Source: Gilliamella sp. App4-10 (lineage in GTDB: Bacteria > Pseudomonadota > Gammaproteobacteria > Enterobacterales > Orbaceae). Taken from it: a stretch of DNA of 59,870 nt. The notes under the pieces are model-generated. The model worked only from the letters and a program-made list of their open reading frames with translations. It did no database searches and was not told the DNA's origin. Numbering within the stretch: position 1 is the first letter of the stretch; every line of letters begins with the position of its first letter. The stretch is taken from positions 1 to 59,870 of the forward strand of contig NZ_LZGS01000010.1 in the NCBI RefSeq assembly GCF_001690495.1, read 5' to 3'. Positions 28,935 to 37,962 of the stretch are shown piece after piece. The position numbers and the translations under genes are program-made.

Positions 28935-28960
28935 AACCGGCAATGATAACACTACCGATT
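28935..28960 (-). terminator. Hairpin between hisM-type gene and the next minus-strand gene
   Basis: On the minus strand AATCGGTA (28960-28953) pairs with TGCCGGTT (28942-28935), 8 bp with two G-U pairs, followed by TTTTATTTC. The plus strand has two mismatches in the stem but also a T run, so it may act weakly both ways. Confidence 0.6.
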
Positions 28961-28989
28961 TTTTGTTATTCTATTGATTTGTTATTAAG

Positions 28990-29370
28990 TTAATTAATAG
29001 GATAAAAATCGTTTGTAGTTTCAGAGGCGCTATCATGATCATGACTACTTGAGTCTGGTAAAGCTCTAGAACGTTCGATAGGAACATAACTACCATTCGG
29101 CGTTTCAACTTGACACTCGCCTAAAAAGATAGAGTATTTGGTATTTGCATGCATGCTTTGACCTCTAAAATAGCAGTGAGTAGCATTGTATAAATCAACT
29201 CGGCAAAGCAATGCAATGGCTAAGCAAACAATGAGTACAGCTAAAGCTACCCATTTTAATTGTTTCCAAATTAAGGACCAAAATCCGATCCCTCTGAAAC
29301 GGCAATATCCAAAGACGAGCAATATAACCGCAATAAACCCTAAAAATTCGTATAACCAAAATAGCCACAT
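28990..29370 (-). CDS. Unknown small membrane protein
   Basis: 126 aa, starting at ATG 29370 with AGGAGAT a few bases upstream. Two hydrophobic helices (~2-24 and ~38-60) are joined by a basic loop (CRFRGIGFWSLIWKQLKW). A polar tail follows, with two Cys (THCYFRG, FLGECQV) that could form a disulfide, and an acidic His/Ser-rich end (SSSHDHDSASETTND). The tail would lie in the periplasm if both termini are outside. I do not recognise the family. The upstream region carries a 17-bp tandem repeat. Confidence 0.7.
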   Translation of the reverse strand: MWLFWLYEFLGFIAVILLVFGYCRFRGIGFWSLIWKQLKWVALAVLIVCLAIALLCRVDLYNATHCYFRGQSMHANTKYSIFLGECQVETPNGSYVPIERSRALPDSSSHDHDSASETTNDFYPIN

Positions 29371-29398
29371 AATAATCTCCTACGCTTTAGTTAGTTGC

Positions 29399-29432
29399 TA
29401 TTTTATACTAACTGTTATTTTATACTAACTGT
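29399..29432. repeat. Perfect 17-bp tandem duplication in a promoter region
   Basis: The 17-mer at 29399-29415 (TATTTTATACTAACTGT) is repeated exactly at 29416-29432. It lies 29 bases upstream of the start of the minus-strand membrane protein gene and downstream of the end of lexA. Read on the minus strand each copy contains AGTATAAAAT, a -10-like element, so the duplication may double the promoter. Confidence 0.85.
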
Positions 29433-29475
29433 GCCTGTACATCTATATGCTTGTAACTATGTATATGGTATATGC

Positions 29476-30102
29476 TTACATCCAAGAACCGTTACGGATA
29501 ATACCAACAGCTAGCCCTTCAATAGCAAAATTTTGTTGTTCTAAGTCAATTTCGATCGGCGAAAAGTCTTCATTTTCGGCAAGTAGATGAACATTCTTGC
29601 CTTTGCGTGATAGGCGTTTAACAGTAACTTCGTCGTCAATGCGGGCAACGACAACTTGACCATTTTTAACATCTTGGGTTTTATGTACGGCTAATAAATC
29701 GCCGTCTAATATGCCAACGTTTTTCATTGACATACCATGTACTCGTAATAAAAAGTCGGCGTGGGGTTTAAACAGTGAAGGATCAACTTGGTAATGACTT
29801 TCGATATGTTCTTGCGCTAATATTGGCGATCCAGCTGCAACTTGACCAATAAGGGGTAAGCCTTCAAGCTCGCTCTGCTCAACAGAGCTTTCAAGCAAAA
29901 GACGAATCCCGCGCGATGAGCCGGCAATCATTTCTATTGCCCCTTTTTTAGCAAGCGCTTTAAGATGCTCTTCGGCCGCGTTGGCGGATCGAAACCCTAA
30001 TTTTTGAGCTATTTCAGCACGTGTGGGGGGCATGCCGGTAGTTTGTATGTTGTCTTTGATCAAATTATAAATCTGTTGTTGGCGTTCAGTTAACGGTTTC
30101 AT
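29476..30102 (-). CDS. lexA: SOS regulator LexA
   Basis: 208 aa (E. coli 202). A winged helix-turn-helix occupies ~1-70 ([20 protein letters not shown]). The self-cleavage site is Ala90-Gly91 (QVAAGSP), and the catalytic dyad is Ser125 (HGMSMKNVG) and Lys162 (EVTVKRL). LexA represses DNA-damage genes and cleaves itself on RecA filaments. A small insertion relative to E. coli lies before the cleavage site ([10 protein letters not shown]). Two LexA boxes directly upstream show autoregulation. Confidence 0.97.
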   Translation of the reverse strand: MKPLTERQQQIYNLIKDNIQTTGMPPTRAEIAQKLGFRSANAAEEHLKALAKKGAIEMIAGSSRGIRLLLESSVEQSELEGLPLIGQVAAGSPILAQEHIESHYQVDPSLFKPHADFLLRVHGMSMKNVGILDGDLLAVHKTQDVKNGQVVVARIDDEVTVKRLSRKGKNVHLLAENEDFSPIEIDLEQQNFAIEGLAVGIIRNGSWM

Positions 30103-30111
30103 TTCTATTTC

Positions 30112-30147
30112 CTGTTTTTATATACAGATACATGTAATTATATACAG
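30112..30147 (-). promoter_or_regulatory. Two LexA (SOS) boxes upstream of lexA
   Basis: CTGTTTTTATATACAG at 30112-30127 has both CTG/CAG halves of the 16-bp SOS box intact. ATGTAATTATATACAG at 30132-30147 has one mismatch in the left half. The boxes are four bases apart, 10 and 30 bases before the lexA start, the same double arrangement as in E. coli lexA. Confidence 0.88.
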
Positions 30148-30370
30148 CCAATGATATAAAACAACTGTTTTATTTAATTTATTTTAGATTAGGAGATGAA
30201 TTTTTTGAATTGTAAGTAGTATAAGCTAAATTTAGAGAATGATTTCGTCAATTTTATTAGCTATTTAAAGTGATATTAATGATTTAGGTGATGCCTTTAT
30301 TTTGCATTATTTAATCCCCCTACTTGTATGCTATAATGTCTTAACTTTTTGCTGGATTGGAATTTGCCTT

Positions 30371-30976
30371 ATGTCTTATGTTGTTGCACTTAGTGGTGGG
30401 GTTGCCAGTGGTAAAAGCACCATCGCAGATTTGTTCTCCAAATTAGGAGTGCCCATTATTGATGCAGACATGATTGCAAGGCAAGTTGTGCAAGTTGGTA
30501 CTGAAGCCTTTAACCAAATTGTTATGCACTTTAGCCAAGAAATATTGCTTGCTAATGGCGAACTTGATCGCAGTCAGTTGCGAGAGATCATTTTTAATAA
30601 TGATCATGAACGGCTTTGGCTTAATCACTTGTTACACCCCCTTATTCAACAAGAAACCCAAAAACAAATTGCTATGCAAAGCACAACCTATGTGATCTGG
30701 GTTGTTCCATTATTGGTTGAAAATAATTTGCATACTTTGGCTGATCGTGTGCTGATAATCGATGCGCCTGTGCCGTTACAAGTGGCGCGGTTAGTAAAAA
30801 GAGATAACATTAGTGAAACATTAGCAAAAAAAATGATTATGTCGCAAGTGTCTTTAAAAAAACGCTTATCTTATGCTGATGATATTATTGTTAATGATGG
30901 TAATTTGGCTTTACTCACTGCACAAGTTAATCTACTGCATCGAAAATATTTAGATAACTTTAATAGTAAGATTTAG
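30371..30976 (+). CDS. coaE: Dephospho-CoA kinase
   Basis: 201 aa from ATG 30371; the frame is open 23 codons further upstream, but MSYVVALSGG is the family N-terminus. P-loop GGVASGKS at 9-16, then DADMIARQVV and VPLLVENNLH, which are CoaE motifs. It carries out the last step of coenzyme A synthesis. First gene of coaE-zapD-yacG, as in E. coli, ending four bases before zapD. Confidence 0.95.
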   Translation: MSYVVALSGGVASGKSTIADLFSKLGVPIIDADMIARQVVQVGTEAFNQIVMHFSQEILLANGELDRSQLREIIFNNDHERLWLNHLLHPLIQQETQKQIAMQSTTYVIWVVPLLVENNLHTLADRVLIIDAPVPLQVARLVKRDNISETLAKKMIMSQVSLKKRLSYADDIIVNDGNLALLTAQVNLLHRKYLDNFNSKI

Positions 30977-30980
30977 ATAG

Positions 30981-31718
30981 ATGAATAACATTATTTTTGA
31001 ACATCCATTGAATGAAAAAATGCGCACTTGGCTTCGTGTTGAATTTTTATTAAATCAATTAAATACGTATTGTCACTTTGATCAAAATAATGCGTTGGTT
31101 TTTTTTCACGCACTGTCCGAGCTGTTAGAAATTATTGAACGTAACGATGTTAAAGGTGATTTGATTAAAGAGTTTGAATTGCAAAAACAAAAGTTAATCT
31201 TGTGGCTAAATTTTGATGGTGTGGATCATGATTTACTTAATGATTTGATACGCCAATTTGATAATTTTGTGGCTCAATTTAATGCAATTGCGCGCATAGG
31301 GCAACCATTAAAAGATGATCGTTTTATTTCTACTATTCGTCAACGTTTAATGATCCCTGGTGGGTGTTGCAGCTTTGATTTACCTTCGTTCCATTTATGG
31401 CTAAAAATTTCGCAAGAAAGGCGTGATACTCAAGTCAAATCTTGGTTACAACACTTGTCAATTCTTGATAAATCCCTAACATGTTATATGCAATTAATTA
31501 GACAAATGGGCGAATTTAAGCCTTTTATTTGTACTAATAACTTTTTTCAAGAAACCAATGGCGAAGTTAATTTGATTCGTATTCGGGTTTCGTTAGATAA
31601 AAATGTCTATCCTCAAGTATCAGGTTATATGTCACGCTATAGCATTCGATTTTTACCACTTGATGCTTGCGATAACGTTAATATTGATGACATTGAATTT
31701 GAATTAGCTTGCTGTTAA
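30981..31718 (+). CDS. zapD: Cell division protein ZapD
   Basis: 245 aa (E. coli ZapD/YacF 247). Motifs shared with the family: FEHPLNEKMRTWLRVEFLL at the N-terminus, SIPGGCCSFDLPSFHLWL-like stretch (MIPGGCCSFDLPSFHLWL here) and SRYSIRFLP near the end. ZapD crosslinks FtsZ filaments at the division ring. Starts four bases after coaE. Confidence 0.95.
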   Translation: MNNIIFEHPLNEKMRTWLRVEFLLNQLNTYCHFDQNNALVFFHALSELLEIIERNDVKGDLIKEFELQKQKLILWLNFDGVDHDLLNDLIRQFDNFVAQFNAIARIGQPLKDDRFISTIRQRLMIPGGCCSFDLPSFHLWLKISQERRDTQVKSWLQHLSILDKSLTCYMQLIRQMGEFKPFICTNNFFQETNGEVNLIRIRVSLDKNVYPQVSGYMSRYSIRFLPLDACDNVNIDDIEFELACC

Positions 31719-31757
31719 TGCCGTTAAATACCAATTATTGAAAAAGAAAGAGTTGAA

Positions 31758-31976
31758 ATGAATAAAAACACAGCCACCTTTGTCAATTGCCCAACTTGTC
31801 AAAAAAAAGTTGAATGGAGTAAAGAGAGCCCTTATCGTCCATTTTGTAGCAAACGTTGCCAACTTATTGATTTAGGCGATTGGGCAACCGAAGAACATCG
31901 CATTGCCGATACAGACATCACCGAACAAGATCTTTGGAGCGAAGAAGATCTTACCGATTTCGCAGGTAAACATTAA
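31758..31976 (+). CDS. yacG: DNA gyrase inhibitor / zinc-binding protein YacG
   Basis: 72 aa. Four zinc ligands Cys11, Cys14, Cys30 and Cys34 (CPTC, FCSKRC) and the conserved [17 protein letters not shown]. YacG binds GyrB and blocks DNA binding by gyrase in E. coli. AAAGAAAGAG lies before ATG 31758. Its stop codon shares one base with the tsaD start (TAATG), so the two are translationally coupled. Confidence 0.95.
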   Translation: MNKNTATFVNCPTCQKKVEWSKESPYRPFCSKRCQLIDLGDWATEEHRIADTDITEQDLWSEEDLTDFAGKH

Positions 31977-33001
31977 TGAAGATTCTAGGTATTGAAACCT
32001 CGTGCGACGAAACAGGTATTGCCATTTATGATGATATCAATGGTTTGCTGGCAAACCAGCTTTATTCGCAAATTAAGTTACATGCTGATTATGGTGGTGT
32101 AGTGCCTGAGCTCGCATCTCGTGATCATATTCGTAAAACTGTACCCTTAATTCAAGCAGCATTAAAAGAAGCAAATTTGCTGCCAGCGGATATTGATGGT
32201 GTGGCTTATACAGCAGGTCCAGGCTTAATTGGTGCTTTAATGGTTGGTGCATCGATTGGGCGTTCGCTGGCTTATGCTTGGGACGTACCCGCAGTTGCAG
32301 TTCATCATATGGAAGGGCATTTGCTAGCCCCTATGCTTGAAGATAATCCGCCCGAATTTCCCTTTGTGGCATTATTAGTTTCGGGTGGACATACACAGCT
32401 TATTAGCGTAACGGGTATTGGTCAATATCAACTTATTGGTGAATCCATTGATGATGCCGCTGGTGAGGCATTTGATAAAACCGCTAAATTACTTGGTTTG
32501 GATTATCCTGGTGGTGCAAAATTGTCAAAATTAGCTGAGCAGGGTAATGGGAATCGGTTCCATTTTCCAAGGCCAATGACCGATCGCCCTGGGCTGGATT
32601 TTAGTTTTTCAGGTCTTAAAACAGCGGCTGCCAATATAATCCACCAATATAGTGACAATCATATTATTGATGCGCAAACTCAAGCTGATATTGCTAGAGC
32701 CTTTGAAGATGCTTTGGTTGATACGTTAGTGATTAAATCGAGGAGAGCTCTTGATCAAACTGGATTTAAAAATTTAGTGATAGCAGGTGGGGTAAGTGCT
32801 AACCGAACTCTGCGTAATAGATTAACTGAACTGATGCATCAGCGAAAAGGACAGGCTTATTATCCAAGACTTGAATTTTGTACCGATAATGGCGCTATGA
32901 TAGCTTATGCTGGTATGATTCATCTAAAAGCGGGAAAACACTCAGATTTGGCGATTAATGTTAGACCAAGATGGCCACTCAGCGAGCTTAATGTCGGTTA
33001 A
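31976..33001 (+). CDS. tsaD: tRNA N6-threonylcarbamoyladenosine synthase subunit TsaD
   Basis: 341 aa. The ASKHA-type protein starts [19 protein letters not shown] and has metal ligands His111 and His115 ([10 protein letters not shown]), the loop SGGHTQL and the late Asp in [13 protein letters not shown]. It transfers the threonylcarbamoyl group to A37 of ANN-decoding tRNAs with TsaB, TsaC and TsaE. In E. coli the gene lies next to rpsU; here it is the fourth gene of the coaE operon, overlapping yacG by one base. Confidence 0.97.
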   Translation: MKILGIETSCDETGIAIYDDINGLLANQLYSQIKLHADYGGVVPELASRDHIRKTVPLIQAALKEANLLPADIDGVAYTAGPGLIGALMVGASIGRSLAYAWDVPAVAVHHMEGHLLAPMLEDNPPEFPFVALLVSGGHTQLISVTGIGQYQLIGESIDDAAGEAFDKTAKLLGLDYPGGAKLSKLAEQGNGNRFHFPRPMTDRPGLDFSFSGLKTAAANIIHQYSDNHIIDAQTQADIARAFEDALVDTLVIKSRRALDQTGFKNLVIAGGVSANRTLRNRLTELMHQRKGQAYYPRLEFCTDNGAMIAYAGMIHLKAGKHSDLAINVRPRWPLSELNVG

Positions 33002-33052
33002 CCGATTATTTTGATTTAAATAAATAATAATCAAAACACAAACAAAAATAAA

Positions 33053-33094
33053 AAATAAAAAAGCGAGAATTAGTTCCCCCTTTTTTATTTTTTA
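33053..33094. terminator. Terminator after tsaD
   Basis: AAATAAAAAAG (33053-33063) pairs perfectly with CTTTTTTATTT (33080-33090), with further GAA/TTC pairing inside, and more T follows on the plus strand. The A-rich left arm gives a T run on the minus strand, so it can work both ways. Confidence 0.8.
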
Positions 33095-33179
33095 GACTAA
33101 CGATCAAATCAAAGCTAATAATTAATAGTCTTGCTCTAGAAAGTGATACTTGATTTTCGGAATTTGATTTTTCGTTAGC

Positions 33180-33492
33180 TTATTTTTGGATATTGTGATT
33201 AATATTAAATAACAAACAAATCAATATAAAACCAATATGAGTCAAAATAAAACCTACAACAACAGTAATAGGCAGCTAAGCCGGAGTGAAAATATAAGTA
33301 AATTAAGTAAATTAAGTAAATTAAGTAAATGTAGCAAAACTACCTAGAATAATGGTGAATGAGCTAATTCCAATAAAAACCAATGCACTCTAATAGACGA
33401 TAGTGACAATAGTGATAAATGCAAGTGTTATCCTTTTACTAAGGAAGAAAAAGTCTTTGAATGCAAGATCATTAAAATTAATTTTTGTTCAT
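33180..33492 (-). pseudogene. Degraded DUF4282-like small membrane protein gene
   Basis: On the minus strand ATG at 33492 follows AAGGAAT. The expected frame (NFNDLAFKDFFFLSKRITLA) begins only after a one-base shift in a run of five A codon bases. An in-frame TAG then interrupts the first hydrophobic segment (AFITIVTIVY-stop-SALVFIGISSF). The 9-bp repeat array with further stops lies in the middle. The same frame then reads PITVVVGFILTHIGFILICL and ends LFNINHNIQK with a TAA at 33182-33180. The order of a short polar start, two helices and an end like KINENLQK resembles DUF4282 proteins. That match is from memory. Confidence 0.55.
33296..33330. repeat. 9-bp minisatellite, about 3.9 copies
   Basis: AAGTAAATT is repeated at 33296, 33305, 33314 and (incomplete) 33323. 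The unit length is a multiple of three and lies inside the broken DUF4282-like gene. Slippage could change copy number without changing frame. Too short and without spacers to be a CRISPR. Confidence 0.9.
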
Positions 33493-33622
33493 TTTATTCC
33501 TTATGTAAAGAGGGATAATTTTATTACTTCTATTTTCTTATATTTGCGTATAAAGTGATAAATTCTTGAAAGCGGTAAAGCGCGATGTTCTAACATAAAA
33601 TTATTTTGAGATTATTTTAACT

Positions 33623-35386
33623 ATGAAAACTTATATTCCAGGCAAAGATGCTGCTCTTGAAGATTCAATCAATTATTTTCAGCAACAATTAGCAAAATAT
33701 GATTTAGAAGTGAAAGAAGCTTCTTGGCTCAACCCTGTGCCCAATGTGTGGTCAGTACATATTCAAAACACACAGTGCCCACTCTGTTTTGCGAATGGTA
33801 AGGGCGCAAGCAAAAAAGCGGCGTTGGCATCGGCCTTGGGAGAATATTTTGAACGATTATCAACCAATTACTTTTTTTCAGATTTTTATTTAGGTAAAAA
33901 GGCTGCAAATGCTGATTTTGTCCATTATCCGACCGAAAAATGGTTTTCTATTCCTGAAGATAATTCCCTCCCTAAAGGGTTATTATCTGAAAAACTACTT
34001 AAGTTTTACGATCCCAATCGTGAGTTATGCGCAACGGATTTAATTGATTTACAATCAAGTAATGGTGAGCGGGGTATCTGTGCGTTACCATTTGAGCAAC
34101 AGTCTGACAAACAAACGGTTTATGTGCCGGTTAATTTAATCGCTAATTTATATGCATCTAATGGTATGTCAGCCGGTAATACACGTAATGAAGCGCGAGT
34201 ACAAGGGTTATCTGAAATTTTTGAACGTTACACTAAAAATAAAATTATAGCTGAGGCCATTAGCTTACCGAGTATTCCTACCGAGGTTATTCATCGATAT
34301 CCAGCTATTTTAGCGGCTATTGATGCGCTTGAAAGCGAAGGCTTTCCACTTTACTGTTTTGATGCCTCATTAGGTGGTGAGTTTCCGGTTATTTGTGTGG
34401 TGTTGTTTAATCCGCAAAATGGAACATGTTATGCCTCGTTTGGTGCACATCCAAATTTTGGTGTTGCGCTAGAACGAACCGTGACCGAACTATTGCAAGG
34501 TCGCAGTTTAAAAGATCTTGATGTGTTTTCACCACCAAGTTTTGATAATGATGATATTGCTGATCTTAGCAATTTAGAAACGCACTTTATTGATTCAAGC
34601 GGTTTGATTTCATGGGATCTATTTAATGAGCAAGCCGATTATGAATTTGTCGATTGGGACTTTTCAGGTACAACCGAGCAAGAATTTGCTAATTTAATGG
34701 CTATTTTTACCCGTCACAAAACAGAAGTGTTAATTATGGACTATGAACATCTTGGTGTTTATGCATGCCGAATTTTGGCTGTTGGCATGTCTGAAATTTA
34801 TCCCCCTGAAGATCTTTTAATTGCCAATAGCAATATGGCGATTGGCCTGCGTGATCTTATTTTGTCGTTACCTTATCAAAAACATTCTGCCAAACAGTAC
34901 TTAGCCATTATTGAACAGCTTGATGATGAAGGCCTTGATGATTATGCACGCGTTCGTGAACTACTTGGTATTGCAACTGGTAACGATAATGCTTGGTTAA
35001 CACTGCGCGTTGGTGAATTAAAAGCGATGTTGGCATTGGCAGGTAAAGATTTAGTGCAAGCACAACAATGGATTGATTGGACGGTTGAAATGAATGAGTC
35101 TATATTTACCCCAGCACGTAATCACGCTTATCGTTGCTTGCAAACGTTGGTTAATTTTATTTTGCAACGTGACAAAAAACAGTTTAACAACTATCAAACA
35201 GCATTTAATAAAATGTACGGTCAAGCTTGTGTTGACGATATGTGGCAATATGCTAATGGCGAAAAAACATTTTTTGGCTTGGCAGATTTTACTTCAGCCG
35301 ATAAAACGACTAATGATAATTTAGAGCAATTTGCTATGCATCAAAAATTATTAGCTGTGTATAACAAATTACATCAGGTGATGTGA
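33623..35386 (+). CDS. ycaO: YcaO protein (ribosomal S12 methylthiolation-associated)
   Basis: 587 aa (E. coli 586). The YcaO domain lies in ~60-390 with the ATP-binding patches: KGASKKAALASALGEYFERL (~64-83) and AGNTRNEARVQGLSEIFERY (~185-204). A TPR-like C-terminal domain follows (~450-587), as in the E. coli protein. YcaO enzymes use ATP to activate backbone amides; E. coli YcaO influences RimO-dependent beta-methylthiolation of S12. No peptide-precursor gene or partner enzyme is next to it, so a natural-product role is unlikely. It stands alone. Confidence 0.93.
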   Translation: MKTYIPGKDAALEDSINYFQQQLAKYDLEVKEASWLNPVPNVWSVHIQNTQCPLCFANGKGASKKAALASALGEYFERLSTNYFFSDFYLGKKAANADFVHYPTEKWFSIPEDNSLPKGLLSEKLLKFYDPNRELCATDLIDLQSSNGERGICALPFEQQSDKQTVYVPVNLIANLYASNGMSAGNTRNEARVQGLSEIFERYTKNKIIAEAISLPSIPTEVIHRYPAILAAIDALESEGFPLYCFDASLGGEFPVICVVLFNPQNGTCYASFGAHPNFGVALERTVTELLQGRSLKDLDVFSPPSFDNDDIADLSNLETHFIDSSGLISWDLFNEQADYEFVDWDFSGTTEQEFANLMAIFTRHKTEVLIMDYEHLGVYACRILAVGMSEIYPPEDLLIANSNMAIGLRDLILSLPYQKHSAKQYLAIIEQLDDEGLDDYARVRELLGIATGNDNAWLTLRVGELKAMLALAGKDLVQAQQWIDWTVEMNESIFTPARNHAYRCLQTLVNFILQRDKKQFNNYQTAFNKMYGQACVDDMWQYANGEKTFFGLADFTSADKTTNDNLEQFAMHQKLLAVYNKLHQVM

Positions 35387-35402
35387 TAATCTATTTGTTT
35401 AA

Positions 35403-35427
35403 ATTCCACCGATATACTTGGTGGAAT
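35403..35427. terminator. Hairpin between convergent ycaO and shikimate-dehydrogenase-like gene
   Basis: ATTCCACC (35403-35410) pairs perfectly with GGTGGAAT (35420-35427), nine-base loop. No strong T run follows on either strand, so it is a plausible but weak terminator. It begins 17 bases after the ycaO stop codon. Confidence 0.55.
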
Positions 35428-35439
35428 GAATAACACTAT

Positions 35440-36270
35440 TTAGCCTTGCCTTGCAAATTCACCGGCTTGTTTCACCAATTCTGTGCTGGGTGTTACGCCA
35501 GTATATAACACAAATTGTTCAAGCGCTTGAATCACCGCAACATCGGCTCCTGAAATAATCTTTTTGTTTAGCTTTTGGGCATATTTTATCATTGGTGTTT
35601 CAACAGGCAATGCAACCACATCAAACACAATATCGGCATTTTCTATCATGGCTGAGGGAAATGCGAGATTTTCTGCTTCAATGCCTCCATGCATACCAAT
35701 TGGGGTCACATTAATAATTAGTTTGGCTTGTTGTGGCAATATGTCTTGTTCATCTTTAACCCATTTATAACCGTAGCGTTTAGCTAACGCTTCGCCTTTT
35801 GCTTGATTACGCGCGGCAATCATGCCATTTTTAAATCCTGCATCATAAAAAGCACCAATCACCGCATTAGCCATACCTCCGCTGCCTTTTAACACAAATG
35901 GCACTGTATTATCGATTTTATTTTCTGTAATGAGTTTGGCAACAGCAATATAATCAGTGTTATAGGCTTTTAAATGATGGTTGGTGTTAACAATGGTATT
36001 GACTGATTGAATAGATTTTACCGAATCATCCAATTCATCAATAAACTCAATGCAAGCTTCTTTATAAGGCATTGAAATGGCGCAACCTCGAATCGCTAAG
36101 GCTTTAATGCCATAAATTGCATCTTTCAAATTATTAGTAGTAAAAGCTTTATATAAGTAATTAAGATCGAGTTTTTCATACAAATAATTATGAAATCGAG
36201 TACCGAAATTGCTTGGTCTGGCCGAAAGGGACATGCAAACAGTCGTATCTTTATTGATAATTCTTGCCAT
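35440..36270 (-). CDS. Shikimate 5-dehydrogenase-like protein (HI_0607/SdhL type)
   Basis: 276 aa. The N-terminal substrate domain has SLSARPSNFGTRFHNYLY (AroE has SxSPxxHN), Lys70 in SMPYKEAC and Asp106 in AYNTDYIA, the usual catalytic pair. The NAD(P)-binding loop is GSGGMANAV, and NVTPIGM is the typical later motif. The whole protein matches H. influenzae HI_0607, a diverged AroE paralogue with weak shikimate activity, better than AroE itself. Natural substrate unknown. Start ATG 36270. Confidence 0.85.
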   Translation of the reverse strand: MARIINKDTTVCMSLSARPSNFGTRFHNYLYEKLDLNYLYKAFTTNNLKDAIYGIKALAIRGCAISMPYKEACIEFIDELDDSVKSIQSVNTIVNTNHHLKAYNTDYIAVAKLITENKIDNTVPFVLKGSGGMANAVIGAFYDAGFKNGMIAARNQAKGEALAKRYGYKWVKDEQDILPQQAKLIINVTPIGMHGGIEAENLAFPSAMIENADIVFDVVALPVETPMIKYAQKLNKKIISGADVAVIQALEQFVLYTGVTPSTELVKQAGEFARQG

Positions 36271-36341
36271 TACAATAAATCCTTGTAATCATAGTTTGGT
36301 GATTTTATTTTACCACTTTCTTCATTAATGTGTATGTCATT

Positions 36342-36671
36342 ATGGTTGCAAACAATACCGGTCCTAAAATTCAGCAAGAAAAATCGACAGTGAGCACAAT
36401 GATTTTTTTATATTGTCATCAAAAGCATCATACTTCACGCCATCAGTTATGTAATGAATGCAATGATCTATTGCAATATGCTATGCAACGTTTAACAATA
36501 TGTCGTTTTGGTGAAGCCAAAACAACGTGTGAGCGTTGTCCAAAACATTGTTATCGCAAAGATTATAAACAAAAAATCAAACAAGTTATGCGCTATGCTG
36601 GTCCTAGAATGATGATTTACCACCCCATTATGGCCTTTAGGCATCTTTATAAGAATTTGGTGAACAAATAA
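36342..36671 (+). CDS. ygbA: YgbA family (nitrous-oxide-stimulated promoter family) protein
   Basis: 109 aa from ATG 36342; an upstream GTG at 36330 is possible. The family pattern is clear: MIFLYCHQKHHT, LCNECNDLLQYAMQRL, CRFGEAKTTCERCPKHCY and MRYAGPRMMIYHPIMAF. The Cys and His residues suggest metal binding. In E. coli ygbA is induced by nitric oxide through NsrR and supports recovery from nitrosative stress. I saw no convincing NsrR site in the 70 bases upstream. It is divergent from the shikimate-dehydrogenase-like gene. Confidence 0.85.
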   Translation: MVANNTGPKIQQEKSTVSTMIFLYCHQKHHTSRHQLCNECNDLLQYAMQRLTICRFGEAKTTCERCPKHCYRKDYKQKIKQVMRYAGPRMMIYHPIMAFRHLYKNLVNK

Positions 36672-36870
36672 CTTATTGTTAGCGATTTTATGTGGCAAAA
36701 CACAAAATGTATGGTCAATTATCATAAAGTTGATATTACAATTTATTTAATTAACAATACTCATGCTTAAAATTGCATTAAATTTCAACCGATTTGTGTA
36801 CTAAGAAAAATTTGTTATTATTGAAAACAAACTTTACAATAATCATTTGATAAGAGTTTGGATCCAAGAC

Positions 36871-37956
36871 ATGTCTATCGCAGTTGTTGAAGTCAATCGT
36901 CAAGCAGTTATTCATAATTTTGAATACCTCAAAAAAATAGCCCCTGATAGTCAGCTAGTTGCAATTATTAAAGCCAACGCTTATTCACATGGTATCGAGG
37001 GCATAGCGCAGTTGTTAAGCGATAAAGTAGATTATTTTGGTGTATCGCGACTATCTGAGGCAATACAAGTACGGAATAAAGGTATTAATACCCCTATTAT
37101 GGCTTTGGAAGGATTTTTTCCGCATGAAGATATAGCTGATTTGATTGATTTTAATATTCAGCCCGTTATTCATAGCAAATGGCAAATTGATGTATTGCAA
37201 TCATCTCCCCTTGAAAATCAAATTACTACATGGTTTAAGCTTGATACCGGTATGCATCGGTTAGGCTTTTGTCTTGATGAGGCCAAAGATGAATTTTATC
37301 GCTTAGCTAGTTGCTTTGTGGTTCGAAAGCCAATTAATATTATGAGTCATTTTAGTTCGGCTGATGATCTCACTTCTGATCAAACATTAAAGCAACTTAA
37401 ACTGTTTGATCAGTTTATTGCGTCAATTGATGACAAATCACTTATTGGCAAATGTTCGATTGCCGCATCGGGTGGCACATTGGCGTGGTCCAATACTCAG
37501 CGCGATGTTGTGCGTCAGGGGATTGCTTTATATGGCATTTCGCCTTTTGATTCACCAATTGCTGAGCTACAGCCAGCCATGACATTTAAATCCGAATTAA
37601 TCGCAGTGCGAAAGCATAAACAAGGCGAATCGGTGGGTTATGGTCAGACTTGGTGTAGTTTGCAAGAGACTAAACTAGGTGTCGTTGCGATGGGCTATGG
37701 TGACGGCTATCCACGCAACATCCCGCAAAATACCCCCGTTTTGATTAATGGCCGTAAAGTACCGATTGTTGGTCGAGTTTCAATGGATATGATTGTGGTT
37801 GATTTGGGCATCAACAGCCTTGATAAACCTGGTGACGAAGTCATATTTTGGGGACCAGGACTTCCCGTTGAAGAAATCGCTAAGCACTCTGGTATTAGTG
37901 CTTACGAATTAATCACGCGCTTAACTTCACGCGCAAAAATCCACTATAGCAGATAA
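36871..37956 (+). CDS. alr: Alanine racemase
   Basis: 361 aa from ATG 36871 (protein MSIAVVEVNRQAVIHN); the frame extends eight codons upstream without a better start. PLP Lys34 is in VAIIKANAYSHG, and the opposing catalytic Tyr lies in VGYGQTW (~257). VRQGIALYG, GYGDGYPRN and VSMDMIVVDL are family motifs. It supplies D-alanine for peptidoglycan. mltG, also a wall gene, follows after six bases. Confidence 0.95.
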   Translation: MSIAVVEVNRQAVIHNFEYLKKIAPDSQLVAIIKANAYSHGIEGIAQLLSDKVDYFGVSRLSEAIQVRNKGINTPIMALEGFFPHEDIADLIDFNIQPVIHSKWQIDVLQSSPLENQITTWFKLDTGMHRLGFCLDEAKDEFYRLASCFVVRKPINIMSHFSSADDLTSDQTLKQLKLFDQFIASIDDKSLIGKCSIAASGGTLAWSNTQRDVVRQGIALYGISPFDSPIAELQPAMTFKSELIAVRKHKQGESVGYGQTWCSLQETKLGVVAMGYGDGYPRNIPQNTPVLINGRKVPIVGRVSMDMIVVDLGINSLDKPGDEVIFWGPGLPVEEIAKHSGISAYELITRLTSRAKIHYSR

Positions 37957-37962
37957 TAAGTT

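Noticed and set aside
33296-33330. Possible CRISPR-like repeats
   Set aside because: The units are only 9 bases long and directly joined, without spacers. It is a minisatellite.
33623-35386. YcaO as part of a modified-peptide (azole or thioamide) cluster
   Set aside because: The protein matches housekeeping YcaO over its full length, and no precursor peptide, dehydrogenase or partner protein gene lies nearby.
36271-36341. NsrR operator before ygbA
   Set aside because: The palindromic AAGATGCATTT-type site could not be found; only family knowledge suggests it.
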